A stretch of 64,000 bases of DNA from Cylindrotheca closterium (Eukaryota; Bacillariophyta; Bacillariophyceae; Bacillariales; Bacillariaceae). The translations under genes and the position numbers were made by a program. Below are positions 10,304 through 20,004 of this stretch, in pieces (positions within the stretch are counted from its first letter, which is position 1; each line of letters opens with the position of its first letter). Where the stretch lies: NCBI GenBank assembly GCA_933822405.4, contig CAKOGP040002147.1, positions 1 to 64,000 on the forward strand, in the 5' to 3' direction. The notes beneath the pieces were generated by a model. It had not been told where the DNA came from. It made no database searches and was given only the letters and a program-made list of their open reading frames with translations.

Positions 10304-11345
10304 ATGGATGGTCGAAGTCTTTTACGAACGACGAGCTTAGAGCTGTCAACCAACATCTTTGCCTACCGCAACATTACTACAAATACTCATCCCAGCGTAA
10401 TGGCATCGTCCTCACAGATCTACGAGGCGTGTGCTTCCGTCTCTCAGAGTGATGAAGAGATTCTCAAGTGCATTACCACACAACTGCTGATTCAAGACAG
10501 TTCTGATCGAGAGTTCTCAAGGACCATCTTTTTGGTCATCAGTGCTGCCCTCGTCTTTTACATGCAAGCTGGCTTTGCCATGCTCTGTGCAGGTGCGGTG
10601 CGGAAGAAGAATGTTCAGAATACCATGCTCAAGAATCTACTCGATGCGGTACGTTGTAAAACTTCAGACAGTCATTCTGGGTGGCTGCTGCTTCTGCCGT
10701 TGCTACTACTGCTTTTGTCATGGCATGACCTTCTCCTCTGTTACAAAATGAAAAGCAGCTCACAATTTCCTCGTTCTATTTTTATTCACTATACTATAGT
10801 GCGGAGCATCCATTGCCTTTTTTGCCTTTGGATATGCCTTTGCCTATGGCGACGGATCCAATCCAAATTCCTTCATCGGCACTACCAATTTTCTACTGCT
10901 GGATGTCGACGATTATGCCTTTTTCCTATTCCAGTATGCCTTTTCGGCGGCTTCGGCTACCATTGTGGCTGGTACTTTAGCCGAACGTTGTCAAATGGCT
11001 GCCTATCTCTGTTATTCCCTCATGTTGGCAGGTTTGGTCTACCCAGTAGTAGTCCATGCCATTTGGTCCGGTCATGGATTTCTCAGTGCCTTTTCGGCCG
11101 ATCCATTCTTGGGTACGGGGTGTCTCGATTTTGCCGGTGGTGGTGTGGTGCACTGCACCGGTGGTACTACCGCACTCTTTGCAACTATGATTTTGGGACC
11201 CCGACGAGGACGCTTTCATGATGAACAGGGACGCAAATTAGACAAGCCCAAGGAATTCCCAGGACACTCGATTGCTTTGCAGGTAAGCAAGAGAATTGGC
11301 TCTTTGTGGCAATATGTATACTGCATGATTTTCACAACATTTCTA

Positions 11346-11380
<35 letters not shown>

Positions 11381-12232
11381 AATCGTTTTCTTCACGTTTG
11401 TTAGATGCTGGGTACCATGACTCTGTGGTTCGGCTGGTACGGATTCAATGCCGGTTCGGCGTTGATCACCAACTCGCCTGAAATTCATAACTTGATGGCC
11501 GTTGCTGCCGTCAATACTACCCTTTCGGGTGGCATGGCGGGATTGATGTCCCTCTTTGCCAATTACTATGCTCTCGAACGTGCCACTGGTGAACCAGTTT
11601 TTGATTTGGTTGTGGCCATGAATGGATCACTTTCTGGACTCGTGGCCATTACCTCGGGATGTGGAATGGTCGAACCTTGGGCAGCGGTTATCATTGGAGC
11701 TCTGGCTGGGCTCTTGTACCTATTTGGTACCAATTGGCTCATCAAAATGCGCTTGGACGATGCCGTCGATGCGATCCCCGTCCACATGTTCAATGGTCTT
11801 TTTGGATTGGTTGCAGTCGGACTCTTTGCGTCTCCTCGCAAATTGAATTTGGCCTATGGCAAGGAAATGCCACATTATGGACTCTTTTATTCGTGGTACC
11901 ATGGCCATAGCGATGCTCATTTGTTGGCTGCCCAAATTGTCGGTGGTCTCTTTGTGGTTGGGTGGGTCTTGGTGACCATGTTGCCCTTCTTTATTTGGCT
12001 GGACTGGAGAGGATGGTTCCGTTCGGACCCTCTCGAAGAAATTGTTGGTTTGGATACTAGTTATCATGGTGGATTGATTCTTTCGAGTGAGGAAGACGTC
12101 AATCCTGAATACATTTCGCGATTCAAGGATCGACGAGACGAGGTGCGTAGGAGAAGGAATGGTGGGGAAGCACTCACCGAAGCCATGAAGTCGGAATACG
12201 ATCAAGAGGAAGAAGATCCTGCCACTGCATAA
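10304..12232 (+). CDS. AMT: Ammonium transporter (AMT/MEP/Rh family)
   Basis: Three exons, 10304-10648, 10800-11282 and 11405-12232, all joined in phase 0 with GTACGT and GTAAGC donors, giving 551 aa. An alternative in-frame ATG at 10400 would remove 32 residues and may be the real start. The protein is polytopic. The AMT signature [13 protein letters not shown] holds the first pore His and [10 protein letters not shown] holds the second, so the twin-His pore is intact. [11 protein letters not shown] after the first helix is also typical. The cytosolic tail is acidic and charged. It imports ammonium across the plasma membrane for nitrogen assimilation. Intron 2 carries a (TC)n(CA)n microsatellite. 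Confidence 0.93.
11345..11381. repeat. (TC)n(CA)n microsatellite in AMT intron 2
   Basis: A run of TC dinucleotides directly followed by CA dinucleotides, about 20 bases before the 3' splice site. It may act as the polypyrimidine tract. Confidence 0.85.
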
Positions 12233-12547
12233 GTTGCTTGCTTGTGGTATAACAAAGGAACAAACAGACAAACAAACAAGCCTACCCGACTGTACATATG
12301 GCATGAAGGAAACGACTTCCTGAATCGAGTAAAGACGATCTGTAACATTAGTAGTGATGACTAGATATTGAATGAGGGTCGTAGTGGCATTAATAATGTC
12401 ACTCTAGAGCAGTAAATCTTGTCTCGGCCATTATCCAAAATACTGAAAATGTCTACTCCAAACTACAGTACAATTTAGAAACCCTCAAGCCTCAGGTCAT
12501 ATAATAGCGGTGGCACAGATGAGAATCTAAAATCCAATATCTTTATT
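12233..12547. other. Convergent 3' intergenic region
   Basis: Separates the ends of the ammonium transporter (+) and divinyl reductase (-) genes. No ORF and no repeat recognised. Confidence 0.5.
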
Positions 12548-13961
12548 TTATACGCCGACGGTTTCTTTTTCCAAAATTGAGGTTGGTTGCAGGCTGTCAG
12601 ATGTTGACACTGCTCCATTGTTCTGTTCTTCGCCATCTTTGCCGATCAGACCTATAATTCCAGTCATGGTTGTGTAGGGGTCGTATTCTTGTCCCTCTTT
12701 GGCGATACGGTCAAAGTGCTCTTGGAGGGTAATGGTGCCGTACATTTCTGTAGGTTCGGTTGTCACCATATCCTCGACAGCATAATATTTGCCTATCCTT
12801 CCCAGTTCGGCAGCATTTTCAAGGCTTTCATTTTGGAAGACATCAGCCAGCCACTGGAGCGCATTGATGGATACATCAAATATCCCGACCGGTAATCGAC
12901 TATACTTTGGTTCCTTGGATACGGATCGGAACATCATCTGGCAACGGGAGACAGTAGTGTGAGCCTAATGGCAATTGATTCATTCATTCACCGCTCAATC
13001 CAGCATAGTACTTACTTCACCTTGTTCCAACTTTGTCATGGCCTTGTCTGGACCTCCAAGATTGAGAACTTTGTTGTGTCTACTCTCGTCAGCAATGCAA
13101 TCGATCAGATATGTCGCAAGGTCGGACTCGGCGATAGGATTCGCCCGAGTGGAGTCTTGGAACATCAAGAACGACTTGCCCTCTTGCAATCGTTCCAACT
13201 GCCCGGACACTGACTTGAAAAATGCCGTCGGCCGGACGATACTATATTTCAACTTATCTTGTGCTTGTAATGCGGCTTCGAACTTTAGTTTGGCCCGTTG
13301 AAAGTGTAGGAGTGGCTTGCGCACGCAAATGGCACTGAGGAGGACAAAATGTTTGGCATCGTTTTCCATACCGGCATTCAAACAATTCAGCGTGGCCTGA
13401 TAATCTATATTGTAAGCTTCTCGTTTGATTCCAGACCGTGATGCCAAGCAAGACACCACCGAATCGATTTCACCCTCGGTTTCCTTGATTTCCGAAATGA
13501 CCTGAACAGAGAGAAAAAAGATACGAAACAAGTCAGACTATGGAATTCTGATCCATAAGAAGATGAATGGATCCAATTCACATAATTCATTCTTTCATTT
13601 CACTCCACTTCCGCACCTGTAATAGCCTTTCTTCATCCGCAACATCGACCTCTACCACTTGGGCGCCGTCGAAGTAATCCCCGTATAATCGTTTTCCTTC
13701 CTTCGACTCGATCTTCTTTCGATCCCGTATCAAGGCAAAAGTTTTGTATCCTTGACGGACGCTTTCACGAACGGCACTCTTTCCAATGTAACCAGTCGCT
13801 CCAGCAATGACTGTGACACCCTTATTATTTGAACCCATCAATGACATGGACAACGCTTGGGTCTGGACCAAACATATCACCAAAACGACAGCAGATAGCA
13901 ATGATGATGCCTCCGCTCTTCGTCGCCGTGATGCTTCTTGTTCTGGCCTCCTCGCTCTCAT
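12548..13961 (-). CDS. DVR: Divinyl chlorophyllide a 8-vinyl-reductase
   Basis: Three exons on the minus strand, 13961-13617, 13501-13016 and 12937-12548, joined in phase 0 with GTGCGG and GTAAGT donors; 406 aa. It reduces the 8-vinyl group of divinyl (proto)chlorophyllide with NADPH, a late step of chlorophyll synthesis in the plastid. A basic start and hydrophobic segment (about residues 22-37, ending TQA|LS) look like the diatom bipartite plastid leader. The Rossmann motif [11 protein letters not shown] follows. [10 protein letters not shown], the IDYQAT segment and [16 protein letters not shown] (the last spanning the second splice) are family hallmarks. The intron boundaries restore these motifs exactly, which supports the model. 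Confidence 0.9.
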
Positions 13962-14398
13962 CCTTCTCTATTGCTTTTTAATTATTCTTTCTTGCTGGAG
14001 GAGGGATCTTAGTGAAAACGGAATGGTTGTCGTCTCACTTCACCACTTTTGTCAATGCAATCCTACTGTATCTGGACTTCAGCAAGAGTCTCAGTTGTGT
14101 TGCTTCTGATATCTCACGGGAGGCGGGTGGATTTTTGCACAGAATAATAATTGAGAGGAAAGGTTGAAGATATTTGATACGCCTTTCCGCGTGTTGACGT
14201 CATCATGGTGATTGGTCGTATTAGTCAACTATTAAAATGAATCACGAATACTGCAGTCGTGAGTTTCCGTTGGAGGATGAATAATAGGTGAAATGCGAGA
14301 AAGGCAGGAACGAACGATACTATGAGATACAAGAGAGTACAAGTAAAGGGAAGAAGAAAGCAAGTGAACACAAACCAATCGAGCTGGAAGAAGTTATT
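13962..14398. promoter_or_regulatory. Divergent promoter region
   Basis: Lies between the divinyl reductase (-) and the Cys-rich membrane protein (+). In-frame codons upstream of 14399 have no ATG, so they are treated as leader. No clear motif. Confidence 0.4.
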
Positions 14399-14887
14399 AT
14401 GAGAATTCTACAAACATTCATTCTATTGATAATGTGTTTGCTGCAATATGCATCTGCTTCCACTAAGAAGAACGCTCTGCCAATGCTGGATCATGCTGCT
14501 GAGGACAAGGAGCAAAATAAAAGAACCAACCTTAGAATAAGGAGTGGCAGCAAAATTCAAGAGACAGCAGAAAGCCCTGGTGTCCCAATCGTCTCAAGAA
14601 ATCTAAACGAGGGCGAGGGCGGATGGAACACGGACAATTTCAACACGGACAACATCAACATTGACGAATACACTCAACGGCCGCAAGAGTTGTTCAGCAC
14701 ACCAATCACGGAATGGACGACGGAGGATTGGATCCTAGCCGGCATCATTTTTTTGGTCCTCTCTTGCCTGCTAAGCTGTCTCGCGAAAATTGGGTGTGGT
14801 GCTTGCAACCTGCTGAACTGCTTATTCTGCTTGTGCTGCTGTCACCTGTGTTGTGGCGATCCAAGCGATTACGTTGCAGCGACATAG
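14399..14887 (+). CDS. Small secretory-pathway membrane protein with Cys-rich tail
   Basis: 162 aa from the ATG at 14399; the frame is open upstream to a GTG but has no earlier ATG. A signal peptide (residues 1 to about 20, ending YASAS) is followed by a polar, Asn/Asp-rich lumenal or extracellular region with NTDNFNTDNINID. One transmembrane helix (WILAGIIFLVLSCLLSCL) comes next, and a short tail in which Cys dominates (CGAC, CLFCLCCCHLCC). The cysteines next to the membrane could be palmitoylated or bind metal. The family is not recognised. The composition and topology are clear, the function unknown. Confidence 0.6.
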   Translation: MRILQTFILLIMCLLQYASASTKKNALPMLDHAAEDKEQNKRTNLRIRSGSKIQETAESPGVPIVSRNLNEGEGGWNTDNFNTDNINIDEYTQRPQELFSTPITEWTTEDWILAGIIFLVLSCLLSCLAKIGCGACNLLNCLFCLCCCHLCCGDPSDYVAAT

Positions 14888-14983
14888 CGCCTTTGCTAGC
14901 ATCCAGACCCACCAAGAACGAAATTGTTGTAAAAGTAATAACATATTATACATTAATGAAGCCATTTGTAAACTTATTGTCGT

Positions 14984-17408
14984 TTACTCATCCCCTTCAA
15001 ACTTCGTTTGGACGAACTTTGCTTGTGTCTTGTCAAACTTTTTCACCTTTGTGTTTGCCATGAAAGCTTGAATGGCAAAAAAGGCAAAACCAGCATACCC
15101 ACCATAGCTGGCTACAGCTCTAGTGGCAAAACCAGCAAAGTTCAAAGCCATGGTTGCCAAGAGAAGTTGCTCCGTTCGGGCTTGGGTGAGAGCCATTCGT
15201 TCCAGAGCCTTCTCGTTTTCCAAGGATCGGACTCGGATCTTGAGCCCACCAGCTTCCATGGAACGAAGTGTTTCTTCAATGTAAGCAATCTTTCTTGGAG
15301 ATGTAACTGCGGTCTCGATGTCTTCCTTATTCAGACCTGTTGCCTTGCGGAAAATGGACAAGTTCTTGTCGGCTTCACTCGAATAATTTTTTTGGGCGTC
15401 AGTGAACTTTTCAATGAAGGGCTGAGCTAGCTTTCCAATATCATAGTCGCTGTCCAAACCCTTTCCAATACCTTCGACACTGGCAAAGGCACGGAAGATA
15501 AAGGTGAATGTACTGGGGAAACGGAACACATCATTCTCGGTCAAGGTTTGAAGGTCCGTTCCCAAGGTTTCCTTAATGTTGGAACCCTTCTTTCCCAATT
15601 GGTTGTCCTTGAAGCTGCGCATGAAGAAACGAGCCAGCTTTTCCACGGCCAAGCGATCCGCACCACGGGCCAACACACCGGCCTGTTCCACTCCGTCAAC
15701 TAGCTTCTTGGCATTCTTGGCCAGCTCGGCATCACTGATCATGGGACCTCCCGCAAAGAGCGCCGAACAAAAAGTTCGGAATCCTTCGCGGACATTGGGC
15801 TTCAATTCATCCATCATGCCAAAATCATAGTATACCAAATTTCCCTTGTCATCGACACACAGGTTTCCCTATCCAACAAAAGTCAAGGAAGAGAGGCAAA
15901 CATTACATGAGTTTGCAATCGCGATTGATTCAATACACCTACTAGGAGGCACTTACCGGATGTGGGTCGCAATGAAAGTAAGAGGTTTCTACAATTTGGC
16001 GAAGAAAGGCATCTGCTGTGCGCTTGGCCAAAACCTTTCGGTCCAAACCAATGTTTTCAATACGGTCAATGTCAGTCAACTTGAAGGATTCCACAAACTC
16101 CATGGTCAAAACACGAGGTGTTGACAGTTCTCGATAAAAGCGAGGAACTCGGACATACGAAACGTCCCGAAAGTCCTTGGCAAAGCGTTCACCATTGTCT
16201 GCCTCATTGAGGTAATCAATTTCCAGATACAATAGACGCTCGGATTCTTCGTAAATGCTGACCCAGTCGCGATCGGCTCCGTCCGTCTTGGGGTCGAACT
16301 TATCCAATAGGACGGCAAGCTTTTTGAGATTCTTCAAATCGACATCAAAGAGTTCCTTCAATCCAGCTCGTTGCACCTTAATGGCAACCATTTGTCCCTT
16401 GTACTTGGCAGTGTGTACTTGACCGAGACTAGCAGCCTTTAGGGGTTCATCCGAAAAGTCGGTAAAGATTTCATCAAAGGGACGTCCAAGTTCGGCCGAA
16501 ACAATTTCCTTGGCCCGTTCACCGGCAAAGGCTGGAACATCATCTTGAAGGGTCTTTAGGACATCAATAAAGGTTTTTGGTAGCACATCACTTCTTGTGG
16601 AAATGACTTGACCAAGCTTGACAAAGGTGGGACCCAACTTGACCAATCCGTCACGGATGAAGGTGGCCGCATCAATTTGAGCTTGTTGGATCTCTTCCTC
16701 GGAGGCTCCCTTCTTGCGCATGGAACGTGGCTTGAGCACACGAAAGACACAGTTGAGGGCAAACTTCCAAACTTCGGCATTTCGGCGGAGGGCCGAGGAT
16801 CCTCCACGTTTGGACCATCCGGCCTCTAGAATATCGCCAGCGGCCAATTCTTCGACTTCCTCCTCTTCTTGTTCTGCTGGCATTCCACGGACCATCTGCA
16901 GCGTCTTGCCAATGGTCTTTTTCAACTTGGCACGGAATCCGCTCTTGGCTTCTTCATCGACACACAATTCGTCTACAATGATATTACCATTCTCGTCGAC
17001 GTCCACTTCACAAGAATCGTCCATAATCTCTTGACTAGCCTTTTCAGCTTCTTCTCCGACATCGATCATTAGTTGCACCATGAGATCCTCGTTGTCTTCC
17101 AAGTTGATTGCATCCGCGACCAAAACCTGCCCCAATCCATCGGCATCTTCCAAAATATTGCTGTCGTTGTCGTCATTTAGATTTCGTTCTGCAGCAGCAG
17201 AAGTATCATCTTGCGTTTCGGATGCCAAAAGAAGCGACGACGACGAAAAGGAGGAGGAAACGGGAATTGTTGGGGGTGCCGAAACCGATTGTCGTGAAAG
17301 AGGACTTGGTGTTGATGATTGGAAACCATAGCTTGTGGTCAATATTGAAGATACTCCCAAGAGCAGCAACAACGTCAGTGACGATTCATCCATAATCTGA
17401 AATCTCAT
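14984..17408 (-). CDS. ABC1/ADCK/UbiB-family atypical kinase, plastid type
   Basis: Two exons, 17408-15957 and 15868-14984, joined in phase 0 (donor GTAAGT); 778 aa from the ATG at 17408. In-frame ATGs at 17465 and 17393 are alternatives. The leader (LTLLLLLGVSS...TTSYG|FQSS) has Phe at +1, as in diatom plastid presequences. ABC1 hallmarks are present: KLGQ in FVKLGQVIS, the Ala-rich KAASLGQVH loop, catalytic Lys in VAIKVQRAG, HCDPHPGN split precisely by the intron (HP|GN), and the metal-binding DFG in YYDFGMMDE. Plant plastid ABC1K proteins regulate prenylquinone and lipid metabolism; that role here is inference. A hydrophobic stretch near the C-terminus may be a membrane anchor. Confidence 0.88.
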
Positions 17409-17935
17409 TGTCACAGTAGTTGGCTTCAAGAAGTTTTTGTCGTTTCGTTCGATAGATTGTTCCAACGTTTTAACGTTTTGTGCTGCAACTTTATGTATTT
17501 ATATATTTATATATGTGTATGCAAGATGCGATGGAGATTGCAACCTCTGCGTACCTACAGTACAACGTTTGTGTCGGTAGCAGATTGCCCCAGATGGCAG
17601 ATTATTGAAGATGGATATCCCTTCAACGTTGAACACCACGTCGAGTATTTGAGAAGTCGAATGGGTCCGTCGATTGATTCATTCATTCGTTCATTTTTAT
17701 TGCTTATTGCCTTCCGTCGTCGACGTCCATGCGCGCATATATATTATATTCAATATACCGGTATGTACATACATGGACACGCTTTGCGATGATTGACAGA
17801 CTTGCAGCTTCCGCAATTTGGAAAGAATTATTGATACTGATGAGCTACAGTAGCTGGTATCTGGCATGATGACTGCAAAAAGGCACATCAAATGCGATTG
17901 ACAGCAAAAGAAGCTACAAAATAAGACAAAGGAAG
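17409..17935. promoter_or_regulatory. Divergent promoter region, AT-rich
   Basis: Between the ABC1 kinase (-) and the unknown gene at 17936 (+). It contains TATTTATATATTTATATATG near 17495-17515 and TACCGGTA at 17756-17763. No gene seen. Confidence 0.45.
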
Positions 17936-18502
17936 ATGGCAGTTCCCAAAGGAAACGTGGTATTGCCTCGAAATGAAGGACCCAAAGCTGTCATGTTTGA
18001 CGGGAAGGTGTCCCCTCGAAGTGGACCCGCTAAGACGGTCATGTTTCATGGCAAGGTGGAACCAATTCACCGAAAAGACGAAGCAACCAAGGAAGACGTT
18101 CGGTGGTACACTGGGAATGAGTACTTCTTTATGCGACGCAGAGCTACCAACTTGGCCAAACGATTGGAGGAATGTGATGATGATGATGGCGAAGATTGCA
18201 GTCGTGGGTTGGAGATTGTGGAATCCACTGCCATTCAGGAACGGTATTTAAAGGTTCAGAGACTAGTGCATACAGTGGTTGCAAAGCATAAGCAGGCTGC
18301 TGATCCGGAGGCGATTGCGGAACTTTCAAGAAAGGCTTCGCAAGATTCCATTCAGGAATCGATTCGATTGGCAAAAAATGATGCGAAACATGCCAAAAAG
18401 ATTTTGTCGGAGACTCGAAAGGAATGGCATGGAAAAGAAAAGCTATCCACCATCAATCGAATCAAGCGTTTGTTCAAAAGGAGGAAGAAAAATAAGAAGT
18501 AA
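17936..18502 (+). CDS. Conserved diatom-type protein of unknown function
   Basis: 188 aa, single exon. Two copies of a short N-terminal motif (KAVMFDGKV at about 17-25 and KTVMFHGKV at about 33-41) precede RWYTGNEYFFMRRRA, an acidic DDDDGED patch and SRGLEIVES. The remainder is a charged helix-rich region ending in a very basic tail (KRLFKRRKKNKK) that could serve as a nuclear signal. From memory, proteins with the RWYT...SRGLE layout are frequent in diatom genomes but have no assigned role. No transmembrane segment or leader. Confidence 0.65.
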   Translation: MAVPKGNVVLPRNEGPKAVMFDGKVSPRSGPAKTVMFHGKVEPIHRKDEATKEDVRWYTGNEYFFMRRRATNLAKRLEECDDDDGEDCSRGLEIVESTAIQERYLKVQRLVHTVVAKHKQAADPEAIAELSRKASQDSIQESIRLAKNDAKHAKKILSETRKEWHGKEKLSTINRIKRLFKRRKKNKK

Positions 18503-20004
18503 GATGAAGGTGGAGGAATAATTCATTCAGTGACCACCACAACCATGCGAGTCACCGATCTTTGAAAGAATGAGAGAGACACGAGACACGAAGATCTCTC
18601 ACATCAGTCATCTGAGGATATCTGAAAACTGCCGTGATGAATCATCATGATGTGTGTTGGAGCGCATCATCAGTCACATCCAGATCTTTCATATCCGTCA
18701 CCTGAGGATTTCTGAAAACTATAATCATGGTGCATCATAATAATCATCACCATCATGCACGAATCATCAGCCGATGGTCAGTTATCCCTCGAATGAGTGC
18801 ATCAATAATAGGTTGCTTGCCGATTGTTGAAAAGCACTGAAGGAAGTTCACGATGATTTGCAAATGTACTGACAAAGACCTCTTTTAGAATGTGAAGAAA
18901 CGAACAAAGACTGTACTAGGTACCGTAGAAATCATACAAGTCTGGCCGGGCGGACATTGACCCAAATATCGACTGGCACAGAGGAGAAATCGATTTCTTT
19001 TAATTTTTTGTGATTCCTTTCTTGGCGAAGAAGGCAGATAGATGCCTTTGCCGTGTTTCGGGTACGAACCATCATCATCGCACGGCCGAGTTTTTGTACT
19101 GTGTTTACGCTTGCAACCACGGCGAATCAGGACGCGAGATTGTGAAGCAATTTTCTGGAAAACCTACAAAACAAAACAGGTGAGTGGAAAGAACAAGTTA
19201 GTAGAGGTTAGAACACTGGTGATAGCATCTAAAGATAGAGTAGGGGATACAGGAGGGGGTAAAAGCAGCCTATATGTTCGATCGCTCGTAATTTAAACAG
19301 TGAAACCTGTATAATACATACATTACTCGTACCGGTTCACGTGGACAATCGAAAGCAGTCCACCCCAAGACCCGATCGGCTACCCGTACCAGGGTACCAC
19401 TGTGCGCAGCGGATTTATAGAAAGTGCTGGAAAGCACGATAACGGTACTACTGTACAACACGATGATGGCAACGCTTTCTCATACACGTGTACTGTAGGG
19501 GTCCCAAACCGGGCCGGCAATACCTCCGCGAATTTCTTTTATCCATTTGTGGCTAAGTATTTTAATAAATGCATTTGCTCGATAATTGGCAAAACGAACG
19601 CTGGTGTTTGGCGGAATCAATCTTCTCGCGAACTTATTCGTGTAAAAGAGGTACGACCTGGTACGAAACGCTTATTAGGAGTGATGCAAATCTCAGAGCC
19701 GGCCCCTACCGGTACCTGGTACCAGGGTACCCCCGACTGGTAAAATGAGTGCAGGCAATGGTGATGCCAGAGAATGACTGCCCTTGTTTTACTTTGTAAG
19801 GTCAGAAACACCATTTCGGCTAAACTTTCGGATAGAGGAATAAAACAGTCACAAACTATTAAATGTTTTCGTAGTTTCCAGTCATTGAATAGTACCGCCC
19901 ACAATCCAGCAACCAATATGTCTCCCATTCGAAGAATTTGATTTTGACACCTTTTGATACGACCCGTCCTCTGAACCCTCACAAAACAATAATCTCTGCG
20001 TAAT
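18503..20004. other. Gene-poor region ahead of the receptor array
   Basis: Contains no intact gene. At 18600-18720 two diverged copies of a short unit (CACATCAGTCATCTGAGGAT and CATATCCGTCACCTGAGGAT) lie about 85 bases apart. At 18934-19175 lies a decayed fragment of the receptor family (separate entry). The stretch 19300-19740 has several GGTACC/TACCGG palindromes and two direct copies of TACCAGGGTACC (near 19387 and 19722). Confidence 0.5.
18934..19175 (+). pseudogene. Decayed 3' fragment of a cyclase-phosphodiesterase gene
   Basis: Reads as the end of the phosphodiesterase domain of the five intact downstream genes. TACAAGTCTGGCCGGGCGGA at 18935-18954 is identical to the D copy over 20 bases. 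It continues through recognisable versions of the DPSINWYKGEIGFFDFYVIPLAKK coding stretch to GTGAAGCAATTTTCTGGAAAA near 19143-19163, matching the last codons of copy B. It has an in-frame TAA where the others encode FFDF, plus small indels, so it is non-functional. Upstream exons are missing. It is about 830 bases before the first intact copy and in the same orientation. Confidence 0.8.

Noticed and set aside
19300..19740. Possible transposon bounded by TACCAGGGTACC
   Set aside because: The two copies are direct, 12 bases long and part of a wider GGTACC motif family; no terminal inverted repeats or transposase remains were seen.
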